64,000 bases of DNA, taken from the NCBI GenBank assembly GCA_963691815.1, contig OY829655.1, positions 30,368,771 through 30,432,770 on the forward strand. Direction: 5' to 3'. The stretch comes from Echiichthys vipera. Lineage: Eukaryota; Chordata; Actinopteri; Perciformes; Trachinidae. Below are positions 22,866-34,625 of the stretch, in pieces; the stretch's first letter is position 1, and each line of letters opens with the position of its first letter. The position numbers were made by a program, and so were the translations under genes. The notes under the pieces are model-generated. The model was not told the DNA's origin and did not search any database. It saw nothing but the letters and a program-made list of their open reading frames with translations.

Positions 22866-25620
22866 AATAATAAACTTTATTAATATCGCACCTTTCAGGA
22901 CATAAATGCAGCTCAAAGTGGTTTTCAAAAAAACAAAAACAAATCAATAACACGGGGATCAGGAACCAAAACACAACAATGAAATCCTAACAAGGTAAAA
23001 AAAGGATGATGCTAGGAACAGACTGTATATCGGAGATGGAGGTCATCTTTACTGCTTTGTGGACTGCCAGGAGCTTTTTGGCCGTCGCCATCGTGCTCGT
23101 TTGAAACCTGATGTGACTGATTTGATTGACTGAACTGAGTGAAGCTCCTGGCTGTGGCTCCGCTTTGGGGCGACCTGCCCGAGGAGATGAGGCTTCTTTT
23201 AAATCACTTCTTTAAACACATTTTTATAGACTTGCATTCATGTGATGTGGTCTTTTTACCTTTTATTTTAGTTATTCATCCGTCACTCCACTGTTTCTTT
23301 AATTGCGTCCCACTCTTTATGTTGCTTTGTTCGTGCTTTTGCTTTGTCTGTCAAAGCACTTTGTTAACTTTTTTTTTTTATGGTGCAATGTAAATAAAGT
23401 TATTTTTATTGTTATTATCATTGTTGTGATTCACGTTGAACGCATTTAAACTACTCATAGATCGTCGTAAAGCCCTTTGTTGCAAAATTAGGTGTTTTTG
23501 TAAATACTGCACACTCTTGGCTTTACAGGGTTAAAATTAAAGCGTCATTATTTACTATAAGTGCATGTTGAGTTTATTATTTTTTAAAGACTCTGAAAAT
23601 AACTTTGTTGATCTGGGGCAGATTCAGGCCGTAAACGAGAGGGTTATTGATCGGGGGAATGATCAAATACTCTAAAGATAAAACAACTGTGAGGACTGGA
23701 TTCATTTTATCATCCCCAAATCGAGTTAATGACAGCTCACAAAAGAGAGAGATAGAATAGGTCATAAATGTCACTATGTGAGGCAGGCAGGTTTGTAACG
23801 CCTTTCCTCTGAATTCAGACGAGCTTCTCCTGCAAACAAGTATAATCCGTAGATAGGTGTACAGGACAAAGAACAGGGGAATGAAGATGGTTGTCATTGT
23901 AACAAACTGACCTGCTATGTTGTTCATAGTTGTGTCAACACAAGAGAGCTGAACCACAGGCCAGTTAGAACAGAAAAGCCTGTTCAGTTTATTGCCACAC
24001 AACGGTAATCGAACAGTAAGAAAGAGACATATGCCAACAGCAAATGCAGGATAGATAACAGCAGAAATAAAAAGATATTTCACCATCCGAAATGTCATTT
24101 TACTGTGATAGTGCAAAGGCTGGCAAATAGCAACAAATCTATCATAGGCCATGATGCCGAGGAGAGTCAGTTCACATGATGCATAGGTGTAAATAACATA
24201 GATCTGAGTGAAACAAGATGGCCGTGAGATGAAATGAGTATCAGACAGAACGTCCATCAGAAACCTGGGGAAGAAGCCGGCTGAGCCGTACAGAGAGTTA
24301 ACAGACAGACAGCTGATGAAAATATACATGGGCTGATGCAGAGATTTCTCCAGGCAGACTGTGAGAATAATGACAACGTTAGCAGAGATTATAATCATGT
24401 AGATCAACAGACACAGGCTGAAAAACACATATCTGAGGGGCCCGTAGTCTGTAAACAGAGTAAACTCAAAAGAGAAAGAATCCAGGCTGTTGTTAAGTTT
24501 CATGTCTGAGTTTCACAGTGTACAGTCTGTATTTACCACACAGACTACTTTAGGAAAACACACAACCACAATAAACCCACATGCATGTAAGTTGTAAGCG
24601 ATGCACATCTCTGACAGTTGTGCCTGAAATATTCAGTTTAAGAGATGTTTTGGAAAAATAGTCAGACAGAGTAACTTCACATATAATTTAGGCACCAACA
24701 ACCTGATATTTCTCATTGAGCATATTCAGTGATTTAAACAGTATCAAACACACTCATTCAGGCTGCTGTTGCTCTTAATGTCTGAACCATAAAGGAGCAA
24801 AAAGAAAGACGGGCACCAAGAAAAACCAGGAGAGAGTGATGGAAGCTAAAGTAAAGGCTAAAAACAGTTACAGGATAATCATATTTTAGGTAAGTAATAT
24901 AGGAGATGGAGTAAAGGTATCCTTTTCTTACCTGCGGTTTTACTTGTGTGTACAAATACATCCATTCAAAGTTAAATGTACCACATGCAGAACCAGCTAA
25001 TATACATATTTATCAATGAGTTAACATCGTTCGTCTCTCACTGTCAAAGCCTGCCTGGGAAAGATAAGATAGTCCGGTGTGAGCGTCATCAATGAAGAAG
25101 GCAATCTGCATATCTATTAAATGGATCTATAGTCTGTTTTCTATAATAAATACAAAACTACAAAAACATCAACCAACAAATTATGACATTTTAAGGTTCA
25201 ACCAAGGTATGGATGATAATGAAAGCTTCCACAAAACAACAATATCATGGTTCATCACTTTGTTAAACCAGAGCTTCGACAGATGGAGCCTTAAAATGAT
25301 CCAGATTGCAGCTGCTGTAGACACTTTATCTTTGTCTGCTGCTAGGATGCAAGCAGCGATGTGTACAGGCAGGGTCCAAAGGGATAGTTAAGCCACTCAT
25401 CCCTGACTTTATATGTCTTCAACCGTGTCTGAGGGGACTGAGGTGACGAAATACATGGTGGACCTGCAGCAAGTCCAGAGAAACGTGGGCCCAAGGACGG
25501 CCGGCAAAAGGCAAACTTGAGGCCTTTCAATCATTGTGTAAAAGTTATGTCCTCAGGCCTGGACTCTTATCATGAATTAGAAATCTGGAGCAGATTGGAC
25601 GATGTGCGCTCAAGTTACTT
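22866..25620 (-). repeat. OR tandem duplication unit 1
   Basis: Unit of about 2.75 kb holding one OR and its 5' leader on the minus strand. It begins with a LINE-type 3' tail read on the minus strand (AATAAAGTTTATTATT). Next comes a plus-strand LINE 3' end with the eroded tail LWGDLPEEMRLL and an AATAAAGTTATTTTTATTG terminus (23,139-23,425). It ends with part of the GGCGCTAT repeat family (GGAGCAGATTGGACGATGTG). Three further copies follow head-to-tail. Confidence 0.9.
23577..24503 (-). CDS. Olfactory receptor, minus-strand array copy 1
   Basis: Intact 308-aa, single coding exon, rhodopsin-class GPCR of the teleost OR family. Seen: N-glycosylation sequon NNS (4-6), TM1 from about 26, LHQPMY (55-60), Cys97 at the top of TM3, MAYDRFVAIC (118-127), Cys169/178/188 in extracellular loop 2, KALQTCLPH (234-242), and PPINNPLVYGL (283-293) in TM7. 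It would sit in olfactory cilia and signal through Golf. A likely 5' leader exon ends at 24,932 (CCGCAG then GTAAGA), with an acceptor at 24,527 just above the ATG. Specific to this copy: Val164 and Met193. The ligand is unknown. Confidence 0.95.
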   Translation of the reverse strand: MKLNNSLDSFSFEFTLFTDYGPLRYVFFSLCLLIYMIIISANVVIILTVCLEKSLHQPMYIFISCLSVNSLYGSAGFFPRFLMDVLSDTHFISRPSCFTQIYVIYTYASCELTLLGIMAYDRFVAICQPLHYHSKMTFRMVKYLFISAVIYPAFAVGICLFLTVRLPLCGNKLNRLFCSNWPVVQLSCVDTTMNNIAGQFVTMTTIFIPLFFVLYTYLRIILVCRRSSSEFRGKALQTCLPHIVTFMTYSISLFCELSLTRFGDDKMNPVLTVVLSLEYLIIPPINNPLVYGLNLPQINKVIFRVFKK

Positions 25621-25639
25621 CCTGTTATAAACAACAACA

Positions 25640-28400
25640 ATATTAAGAATAATAAACTTTATTTATATCGCACCTTTCAAGACATAAATGCAGCTCAAAG
25701 TGGTTTACAAAAAAACAAAAACAAATCAATAACACGTGTAACAGGAGCCAAAACACAACAATGAAATCCTAACAAGGTAAAAAAGGATGATGCTAGGAAC
25801 AGACTGTATATCCAAGATGGAGGTCACCTTTATTGCTTTGTGGACTGCCAGGAGCTTTTTGGCCATCGCCATCTTGCTTTTTTGAAACCTGATGTGACTG
25901 ATTTGATTGACTCCACTGAGTGAAGCACCTGGCTCTGGCTCCGCTTTGGGGCCACCTGCCCGAGGAGATGAGGCTTCTTTTAAATCACTTCTTTAAACAC
26001 ATTTTTATAGACTTGCATTCATGTGATGTGGTCTTTTTACCTTTTATTTTAGTTATTCATCCGTCACTTGACTGTTTCTTTAATTGCGTCCCACTCTTTA
26101 TGTTGCTTTGTTTGTGCTTTTGCTTTGTCTGTCAAAGCACTTTGTTAACTTTAGTTTTTTTATGGTGCAATGTAAGTAAAGTTATTTTTATTGTTATTAT
26201 CATTGTTGTGATTCACGTTGAACACATTTAAACTACTCATAGATCGTCGTAAAGCCCTTTGTTGCAAAATTAGGTGTTTTTGTAAATACTGCACACTCTT
26301 GGCTTTACAGGGTTAAAATTAAAGCGTCATTATTTACTATACGTGCATGTTGAGTTTATTATTTTTTAAAGACTCTGAAAATAACTTTTTTGATTTGAGG
26401 CAGATTCAGGCCGTAAACGAGAGGGTTATTGATCGGGGGAATGATCAAATACTCTAAAGATAAAACAACTGTGAGGACTGGATTCATTTTATCATCCCCA
26501 AATCGAGTCAATGACAGCTCACAAAAGAGAGAGAAGGAATAGGTCATAAATGTCACTATGTGAGGCAGGCAGGTTTGTAACGCCTTTCCTCTGAATTCAG
26601 ACGAGCTTCTCCTGCAAACAAGTATAATCCGTAGATAGGTGTACAGGACAAAGAACAGGGGAATGAAGATGGTTGTCATTGTAACAAACTGACCTGCTAT
26701 GTTGTTTATAGTTGTGTCAACACAGGAGAGCTGAACCACAGGCCAGTTAGAACAGAAAAGCCTGTTCAGTTTATTGCCACACAACGGTAATCGACCAGTA
26801 AGAGAGAGACATATGCCAACAGCAAATGCAGGATAGATAACAGCAGAAATAAAAAGATATTTCACCATCCTAAATGTCATTTTACTGTGATAGTGCAAAG
26901 GCTGGCAAATAGCAACAAATCTATCATAGGCCATGATGCCGAGGAGAGTCAGTTCACATGATGCATAGGTGTAAATAACATAGATCTGAGTGAAACAAGA
27001 TGGCCGTGAGATGAAATGAGTATCAGACAAAATGTCCATCAGAAACCTGGGGAAGAAGCCGGCTGAGCCGTACAGAGAGTTAACACACAGACAGCTGATG
27101 AAAATATACATGGGCTGATGCAGAGATTTCTCCAGGCAGACTGTGAGAATAATGACAACGTTAGCAGAGATTATAATCATGTAGATCAACAGACACAGGC
27201 TGAAAAACACATATCTGAGGGGCCCGTAGTCTGTAAACAGAGTAAACTCAAAAGAGAAAGAATCCAGGCTGTTGTTAAGTTTCATGTCTGAGTTTCACAG
27301 TGTACAGTCTGTATTTACCACACAGACTACTTTAAGAAAACACACAACCACAATAAACCCACATGCATGTAAGTTGTAAGCGATGCACATCTCTGACAGT
27401 TGTGCCTGAAATATTCAGTTTAAGAGATGTTGGAAAATAGTCAGACAGAGTAACTTCAAATATAATTTAGGCACCAACAACCTGATATTTCTCATTGAGC
27501 ATATTCAGTGATTTAAACAGTATTTACAACACTCATTCAGGCTGGTGTTGCTCTTAATGTCTGAACCATAAAGGAGCAAAAAGAAAGACGGGCACCAAGA
27601 ACAACCAGGAGAGAGTGATGGAAGCTAAAGTAAAGGCTAAAAACAGTTACAGGATAATCATATTTTAGGTAAGTAATATAGGAGATGGAGTAAAGGTATC
27701 CTTTTCTTACCTGCGGTTTTACTTGTGTGTACAAATACATCCATTCAAAGTTAAATGTACCACATGCAGAACCAGCTAATATACATATTTATCAATGAGT
27801 TAACATCGTTCATCTCTCACTGTCAAAGCCTGCCTGGGAAAGATAAGATAGTCCGGTGTGAGCGTCATCAATGAAGAGGGCAATCTGCATATCTATTAAA
27901 TGGATCTATAGTCTGTTTTCTATAATAAATACAAAACTACAAAAGCATCAACCAACAAATTATGACATTTTAAGGTTCAACCAAGGTATGGATGATAATG
28001 AAAGCTTCCACAAAACAACAATATCATGGTTCATCACTTTGTTAAACCAGAGCTTCGACAGATGAAGACTTAAAATGATCCAGATTGAAGCTGCTGTAGA
28101 CACTTTATCTTTGTCTGCTGCTAGGATGCAAGCAGCGATGTGTACAGGCAGGGTCCAAAGGGATAGTTAAGCCACTCATCCCTGACTTTATATGTCTTCA
28201 ACCGTGTCTGAGGGGACTGAGGTGACGAAATACATGGTGGACCTGCAGCAAGTCCAGAGAAACGTGGGCCCAAGGACGGCCAGCAAAAGGCAAACTTGAG
28301 GCCTTTCAATCATTGTATAAAACTTATGTCCTCAGGCCTGGACTCTTATCATGAATTAGAAATCTGGAGCAGATTGGACGATGTGCGCTCAAGTTACTTC
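25640..28400 (-). repeat. OR tandem duplication unit 2
   Basis: Second copy of the unit, same internal order; OR stop-to-stop spacing to unit 1 is 2782 bp. The plus-strand LINE end is at about 25,905-26,205. Confidence 0.9.
26359..27285 (-). CDS. Olfactory receptor, minus-strand array copy 2
   Basis: Intact 308-aa OR, nearly identical to copy 1, with the same MAYDRFVAIC, KALQTCLPH and NPLVYGL motifs. Diagnostic residues: Cys67, Ile85, Ile158, Ser161, Phe251, Lys299. The probable leader exon ends at 27,711 with the same GTAAGA donor. The ATG at 27,285 is followed directly by the NNS sequon, and no frame damage is seen. It probably recognises ligands similar to those of its neighbours. Confidence 0.95.
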   Translation of the reverse strand: MKLNNSLDSFSFEFTLFTDYGPLRYVFFSLCLLIYMIIISANVVIILTVCLEKSLHQPMYIFISCLCVNSLYGSAGFFPRFLMDILSDTHFISRPSCFTQIYVIYTYASCELTLLGIMAYDRFVAICQPLHYHSKMTFRMVKYLFISAVIYPAFAVGICLSLTGRLPLCGNKLNRLFCSNWPVVQLSCVDTTINNIAGQFVTMTTIFIPLFFVLYTYLRIILVCRRSSSEFRGKALQTCLPHIVTFMTYSFSLFCELSLTRFGDDKMNPVLTVVLSLEYLIIPPINNPLVYGLNLPQIKKVIFRVFKK

Positions 28401-28419
28401 CTGTAATAAACAACAACAA

Positions 28420-31185
28420 CAACAATATTAAGAACTATAAACTTTATTAATATCGCACCTTTCAAGACATAAATGCAGCTCAAAGTGGTTTACAATAAAA
28501 CAAAAACAAATCAATAACACGTGTAACAGGAACCAAAACACAACAATGAAATCCTAACAAGGTAAAAAAGGATGATGCTAGGAACAGACTGTATATCGGA
28601 GATGGAGGTCACCCTTATTGCTTTGTGGACTGCCAGGAGCTTTTTGGCCGTCGCCATCTTGCTTTTTTGAAACCTGATGTGACTGATTTGATTGACTCCA
28701 CTGAGTGAAGCTCCTGGCTCTGGCTCCGCTTTGGGGCCACCTGCCCGAGGAGATTAGGCTTCTTTTAAATCACTTCTTTAAACACATTTTTATAGACTTG
28801 AACTCATGTGATGTGGTCTTTTTACCTTTTATTTTAGTTATTCATCCGTCACTCACTGTTTCTTTAATTGCGTCCCACTCTTTATGTTGCTTTGTTCGTG
28901 CTTTTGCTTTGTCTGTCAAAGCACTTTGTTAACTTTTGTTTTTTTATGGTGCAATGTAAGTAAAGTTATTTTTATTGTTATTATCATTGTTGTGATTCAC
29001 GTTGAACACATTTAAACTACTCATAGATCGTCGTAAAGCCCTTTGTTGCAAAATTAGGTGTTTTTGTAAATACTGCACACTCTTGGCTTTACAGGGTTAA
29101 AATTAAAGCGTCATTATTTACTATACGTGCATGTTGAGTTTATCATTTTTTAAAGACTCTGAAAATAACTTTTTTGATTTGAGGCAGATTCAGGCCGTAA
29201 ACGAGAGGGTTATTGATCGGGGGAATGATCAAATACTCTAAAGATAAAACAACTGTGAGGACTGGATTCATTTTATCATCTCCAAATCGAGTCAATGACA
29301 GCTCACAAAAGAGAGAGATAGAATAGGTCATAAATGTCACTATGTGAGGCAGGCAGGTTTGTAACGCCTTTCCTCTGAATTCAGACGAGCTTCTCCTGCA
29401 AACAAGTATAATCTGTAGATAGGTGTACAGGACAAAGAACAGGGGAATGAAGATGGTTGTCATTGTAACAAACTGACCTGCTATGTTGTTTATAGTTGTG
29501 TCAACACAAGAGAGCTGAACCACAGGCCAGTTAGAACAGAAAAGCCTGTTCAGTTTATTGCCACACAACGGTAATCGACCAGTAAGAGAGAGACAGAAGC
29601 CAACAGCAAGTGCAGGATAGATAACAGCAGAAATAAAAAGATATTTCACCATCCTAAATGTCATTTTACTGTGATAGTGCAAAGGCTGGCAAATAGCAAC
29701 AAATCTATCATAGGCCATGATGCCGAGGAGAGTCAGTTCACATGATGCATAGGTGTAAATAACATACATCTGAGTGAAACAAGATGGCCGTGTGATGAAA
29801 TGAGTATCCGACAGAACGTCCATCAGAAACCTGGGGAAGAAGCCGGCTGAGCCATACAGAGAGTTAACAGACAGACAGCTGATGAAAATATACATGGGCT
29901 GATGCAGAGATTTCTCCAGGCAGACTGTGAGAATAATGACAACGTTAGCAGAGATTATAATCATGTAGATCAACAGACACAGGCTGAAAAACACATATCT
30001 GAGGGGCCCGTAGTCTGTAAACAGAGTAAACTCAAAAGAGAAAGAATCCAGGCTGTTGTTAAGTTTCATGTCTGAGTTTCACAGTGTACAGTCTGTATTT
30101 ACCACACAGACTACTTTAAGAAAACACATAACCACAATAAACCCACATGCATGTAAGTTGTAAGCGATGCACATCTCTGACAGTTGTGCCTGAAATATTC
30201 AGTTTAAGAGATGTTGGAAAATAGTCAGACAAAGTAACTTCACATATAATTTAGGCACCAACAACTTGATATTTCTCATTGAGCATATTCAGTGATTTAA
30301 ACAGTATCAAACACACTCATTCAGGCTGCTGTTGCTCTTAATGTCTGAACCATAAAGGAGCAAAAAGAAAGACGGGCACCAAGAACAACCAGGAGAGAGT
30401 GATGGAAGCTAAAGTAAAGGCTAAAAACAGTTACAGGATAATCATATTTCAGGTAAGTAATATAGGAGATGGAGTAAAGGTATCCTTTTCTTACCTGCGG
30501 TTTTACTTGTGTGTACAAATACATCCATTCAAAGTTAAATGTACCACATGCAGAACCAGCTAATATACATATTTATCAATGAGTTAACATCATTCGTCTC
30601 TCATTGTCAAAGCCTGCCTGGGAAAGATAAGATAGTCCGGTGTGAGCGTCATCAATGAAGAAGGCAATCTGCATATCTATTAAATGGATCTATAGTCTGT
30701 TTTCTATAATAAATACAAAACTACAAAAACATCAACCAACAAATTATGACATTTTAAGGTTCAACCAAGGTATGGATGATAATGAAAGCTTCCACAAAAC
30801 AACAATATCATGGTTCATCACTTTGTTAAACCAGAGCTTCGACAGATGGAGCCTTAAAATGATCCAGATTGAAGCTGCTGTAGACACTTTATCTTTGTCT
30901 GCTGCTAGGATGCAAGCAGCGATGTGTACAGGCAGGGTCCAAAGGGATAGTTAAGCCACTCATCCCTGACTTTATATGTCTTCAACCGTGTCTGAGGGGA
31001 CTGAGGTGACGAAATACATGGTGGACCTGCAGCAAGTCCAGAGAAACGTGGGCCCAAGGACGGCCAGCAAAAGGCAAACTTGAGGCCTTTCAATCATTGT
31101 GTAAAACTTATGTCCTCAGGCCTGGACTCTTATCATGAATTAGAAATCTGGAGCAGATTGGACGATGTGCGCTCAAGTTACTTCC
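28420..31185 (-). repeat. OR tandem duplication unit 3
   Basis: Third copy, 2784 bp from unit 2 by OR position, with the same LINE remnants and leader region. The plus-strand LINE end is at about 28,690-28,990. Confidence 0.9.
29143..30069 (-). CDS. Olfactory receptor, minus-strand array copy 3
   Basis: Intact 308-aa OR of the same subfamily. Diagnostic residues: Ser67, Val85, Thr93, Met101, Leu154, Phe158, Ser161, Ile251, Lys299, and Gln in place of Arg in LYTYLQIIL. The changes at 93 and 101 flank the conserved TM3 cysteine and could touch the ligand pocket; that is inference. The probable leader exon ends at 30,495. Confidence 0.95.
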   Translation of the reverse strand: MKLNNSLDSFSFEFTLFTDYGPLRYVFFSLCLLIYMIIISANVVIILTVCLEKSLHQPMYIFISCLSVNSLYGSAGFFPRFLMDVLSDTHFITRPSCFTQMYVIYTYASCELTLLGIMAYDRFVAICQPLHYHSKMTFRMVKYLFISAVIYPALAVGFCLSLTGRLPLCGNKLNRLFCSNWPVVQLSCVDTTINNIAGQFVTMTTIFIPLFFVLYTYLQIILVCRRSSSEFRGKALQTCLPHIVTFMTYSISLFCELSLTRFGDDKMNPVLTVVLSLEYLIIPPINNPLVYGLNLPQIKKVIFRVFKK

Positions 31186-31795
31186 TGTTATAAACAACAA
31201 CAATATTAAGAACAATAAACTTTATTAATATCGCACCTTTCAAGACATAAATGCAGCTCAAAGTGGTTTACAAAAAAACAAAAACAAATCAATAACACGT
31301 GTAACAGAAACCAAAACACAACAATGAAATCCTAACAAGGTAAAAAAGGATGATGCTAGGGACAGACTGTATATCTAAGATGGAGGTCACCCTTATTGCT
31401 TTGTGGACTGCCAGGAGCTTTTTGGCCGTCGCCATCGTGCTCGTTTGAAACCTGATGTGACTGATTTGATTGACTCCACTGAGTGAAGCACCTGGCTCTG
31501 GCTCCGCTTTGGGGGCGACCTGCCCGAGGAGATTAGGCTTCTTTTAAATCACTTCTTTAAACACATTTTTATAGACTTGCATTCATGTGATGTGGTCTTT
31601 TTACCTTTTATTTTAGTTATTCATCCGTCACTCACTGTTTCTTTAATTGTGTCCCACTCTTTATGTTGCTTTGTTCGTGCTTTTGCTTTGTCTGTCAAAG
31701 CACTTAACTTTTGTTTTTTTATGGTGCAATGTAAGTAGAGTTATTTTTATTGTTATTATCATTGTTGTGATTCACGTTGAACACAGTTATACTAC

Positions 31796-32099
31796 TCATA
31801 GAAGAAGAAGAAGAACAAGAATGACTTTATTGATCCCGCAACGGGAAATTTTATTTTTTCACTCTTATTATTAATCATGCTACACACACAGGCCTGAAAT
31901 ACACACATGCACAGACAGGACCTATACATGCAATTAAGGAGAGATGTCAGAGCGAGGGGGCTGCCAGTGACCGGTGCCCCGAGCAGTTGGGGGTTTGGTG
32001 CCTTGCTCAACAGCACCTCGGCAGTGCCCAGGAGATGAACTGGCACCTCTCCAGCGGTTCCCAGCCAAGTCACCTATGGACTGAGCTACTGCCTCCCTA
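31796..32099 (-). mobile_element. tRNA-derived SINE inserted in OR unit 4
   Basis: On the minus strand: head GGCAGTAGCTCAGTCCATAG (tRNA A-box-like), then GGGAACCG in the B-box region, a CTCGGGGCACCGG body, and a tail TTGCGGGATCAATAAAGTCA running into a TTCTTC tract. Units 1-3 have CATAGATCGTCGTAAAGCCC at this place. Unit 4 lacks most of that, so the insertion came with a small deletion. Confidence 0.7.
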
Positions 32100-32216
32100 C
32101 AAGATGCAAAATTACGTGTTTTTGTAAATACTGCACACTCTTGGCTTAACATGGTTAAGATGAAAATAAAATATATGGAAAGCGTCATTATTTACTATAT
32201 GTGCATGTTGAGTTTA

Positions 32217-33143
32217 TTATTTTTTAAAGACTCTGAAAATAACTTTGTTGATCTGGGGCAGATTCAGGCCGTAAATGAGAGGGTTATTGATCGGGGGAAT
32301 GATCAAATACTCTAAAGATAAAACAACTGTGAGGACTGGATTCATTTTATCATCCCCATATCGAGTCAATGACAGCTCACAAAAGAGAGAGAAGGAATAG
32401 GTCATAAATGTCACTATGTGAGGCAGGCAGGTTTGTAACGCCTTTCCTCTGTATTCAGACGAGCTTCTCCTGCAAACAAGTATAATCCGTAGATAGGTGT
32501 ACAGGACAAAGAACAGGGGAATGAAGACGGTTATAATCGTAACAAACTGACCTGCTACGTTGTTTATAGTTGTGTCAACACAAGAGAGCTGAACCACAGG
32601 CCAGTTAGAACAGAAAAGCCTGTTCAGTTTATTGCCACACAACGGTAATCGACCAGTAAGAAAGAGACAGAAGCCCAAAACAAATGCAGGATAGATAACA
32701 GCAGAAATAAAAAGATATTTCACCATCCTAAATGTCATTTTACTGTGATAGTGCAAAGGCTGGCAAATAGCAACAAATCTATCATAGGCCATGATGCCGA
32801 GGAGAGTCAGTTCACATGATGCATAGGTGTAAATAACATAGATCTGAGTGAAACAAGATGGCCGTGAGATGAAATGAGTATCAGACAGAATGTCCATCAG
32901 AAACCTGGGGAAGAAGCCGGCTGAGCCGTACAGAGAGTTAACACACAGACAGCTGATGAAAATATACATGGGCTGATGCAGAGATTTCTCCAGGCAGACT
33001 GTGAGAATAATGACAACGTTAGCAGAGATTATGATCATGTAGATCAACAGACACAGGCTGAAAAACACATATCTGAGGGGCCCGTAGTCTGTAAACAGAG
33101 TAAACTCAAAAGAGAAAGAATCCATGCTGTTGTTAAGTTTCAT
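32217..33143 (-). CDS. Olfactory receptor, minus-strand array copy 4
   Basis: Intact 308-aa OR, the most divergent of the four. Diagnostic residues: Met7, Cys67, Ile85, Val155, Leu156, Phe158, Phe161, Phe251, Asn299, plus NNVAGQFVTIITVF in TM5, SSEYRGK, LTRYGDDK and NPLIYGL. The OR motifs (LHQPMY, MAYDRFVAIC, KALQTCLPH) are all present. The probable leader exon ends at 33,569. Confidence 0.95.
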   Translation of the reverse strand: MKLNNSMDSFSFEFTLFTDYGPLRYVFFSLCLLIYMIIISANVVIILTVCLEKSLHQPMYIFISCLCVNSLYGSAGFFPRFLMDILSDTHFISRPSCFTQIYVIYTYASCELTLLGIMAYDRFVAICQPLHYHSKMTFRMVKYLFISAVIYPAFVLGFCLFLTGRLPLCGNKLNRLFCSNWPVVQLSCVDTTINNVAGQFVTIITVFIPLFFVLYTYLRIILVCRRSSSEYRGKALQTCLPHIVTFMTYSFSLFCELSLTRYGDDKMNPVLTVVLSLEYLIIPPINNPLIYGLNLPQINKVIFRVFKK

Positions 33144-34259
33144 GTCTGAGTTTCACAGTGTACAGTCTGTATTTACCACACAGACTACTTTAAGAAAAGA
33201 CACAACCACAATAAACCCACATGCATGTAAGTTGTAAGCGATGCACATCTCTGACAGTTGTGCCTGAAATATTCAGTTTAAGAGATGTTGGAAAATAGTC
33301 AGACAGAGTAACTTCAAATATAATTTAGGCACCAACAACCTGATATTTCTCATTGAGCATATTCAGTGATTTAAACAGTATCAAACACACTCATTCAGGC
33401 TGGTGTTGCTCTTAATGTCTGAACCATAAAGGAGCAAAAAGAGAGACGGGCAACAAGAACAACCAGGAGAGAGTGATGGAAGCTAAAGTAAAGGCTAAAA
33501 ACAGTTACAGGATAATCATATTTTAGGTAAGTAATATAGGAGATGGAGTAAAGGTATCCTTTTCTTACCTGCGGTCTTACTTGTGTGTACAAATACATCC
33601 ATTCAAAGTTAAATGTACCACATGCAGAACCAGCTAATATACATATTTATCAATGAGTTAACATCGTTCATCTCTCATTGTCAAAGCCTGCCTGGGGAAG
33701 TTAAGATAGTCCGGTGTGAGCGTCATCAATGAAGAAGGCAATCTGCATATCTATTAAATGGATCTATAGTCTGTTTTCTATAATAAATACAAAACTACAA
33801 AAGCATCAACCAACAAATTATGACATTTTAAGGTTCAACCAAGGTATGGATGATAATGAAAGCTTCCACAAAACAACAATATCATGGTTCATCACTTTGT
33901 TAAACCAGAGCTTCGACAGATGGAGCCTTAAAATGATCCATATTGAAGCTGCTGTAGACACTTTATCTTTGTCTGCTGCTAGGATGCAAGCAGCGATGTG
34001 TACAGGCAGGGTCCAAAGGGATAGTTAAGCCACTCATCCCTGACTTTATATGTCTTCAACCGTGTCTGAGGGGACTGAGGTGACGAAATACATGGTGGAC
34101 CTGCAGCAAGTCCAGAGAAACGTGGGCCCAAGGACGGCCAGCAAAAGGCAAACTTGAGGCCTTTCAATCATTGTGTAAAACTTATGTCCTCAGGCCTGGA
34201 CTCTTATCATGAATTAAAAATCTGGAGCAGATTGGACGATGTGCGCTCAAGTTACAACA

Positions 34260-34625
34260 ACTTCCTGTTTTATGGCGAAACATGATATTTTGCCACCAAG
34301 GCAACAATGGTGCATTAAATGCAATGGCGTTTAGATCGTATTGACCCAAATCAACTGGGTTAAATCTCTAGGAGGAGTTTGTTCATTTTAATTTGTTGTT
34401 GTTTATTAAAATTGCACAGTAAATTCAAAATGGCTGACTTTCTGTTGGGTTTATGGTTTTCCTCCATGAGGGTTTTTTGTACATCACGTATTTCATGCAT
34501 CTACGTGGAATATAAAGGTGGGGGGCGTCAGCACTGAAAACTGTTAGGGGGCGCTATTGAGCATATTTTCCACACCCAAGCATGAGACCCATATCAGATG
34601 TAAATGTTAATGAATAATTAGGGGC
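34260..34625. repeat. GGCGCTAT-family repeat fragment
   Basis: Contains GGGGGCGCTATTGAGCATAT, ATGGCTGACTTTCTGTTGGG and CATGAGACCCATATCAG, which recur in the long repeat at 8040-9005 and at 43,910-44,800. Confidence 0.6.

Larger units (their letters stand above)
31205..34250 (-). repeat. OR tandem duplication unit 4, with SINE insertion
   Basis: Fourth copy, about 290 bp longer than the others because a SINE occupies 31,796-32,099. The rest aligns over its whole length. It is bounded on the right by another copy of the GGCGCTAT repeat family. Confidence 0.9.

Noticed and set aside
23139..23393. 84-codon frame LLAVAPLWGDLPEEMRLLLNHF
   Set aside because: LWGDLPEEMR with the following AATAAAG end is the decayed tail of a LINE, repeated in every unit; not a gene.
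24758..24961. Conserved 67-codon frame upstream of each minus-strand OR
   Set aside because: It crosses a strong splice donor, and its conservation only reflects the recent duplication of the whole unit; it is better read as leader exon plus intron.
25092..25530. Conserved 99-codon (plus) and 62-codon (minus) frames in each OR unit
   Set aside because: They overlap on opposite strands, do not look like any family, copy 2 has a stop in the plus frame, and conservation is explained by recent duplication.
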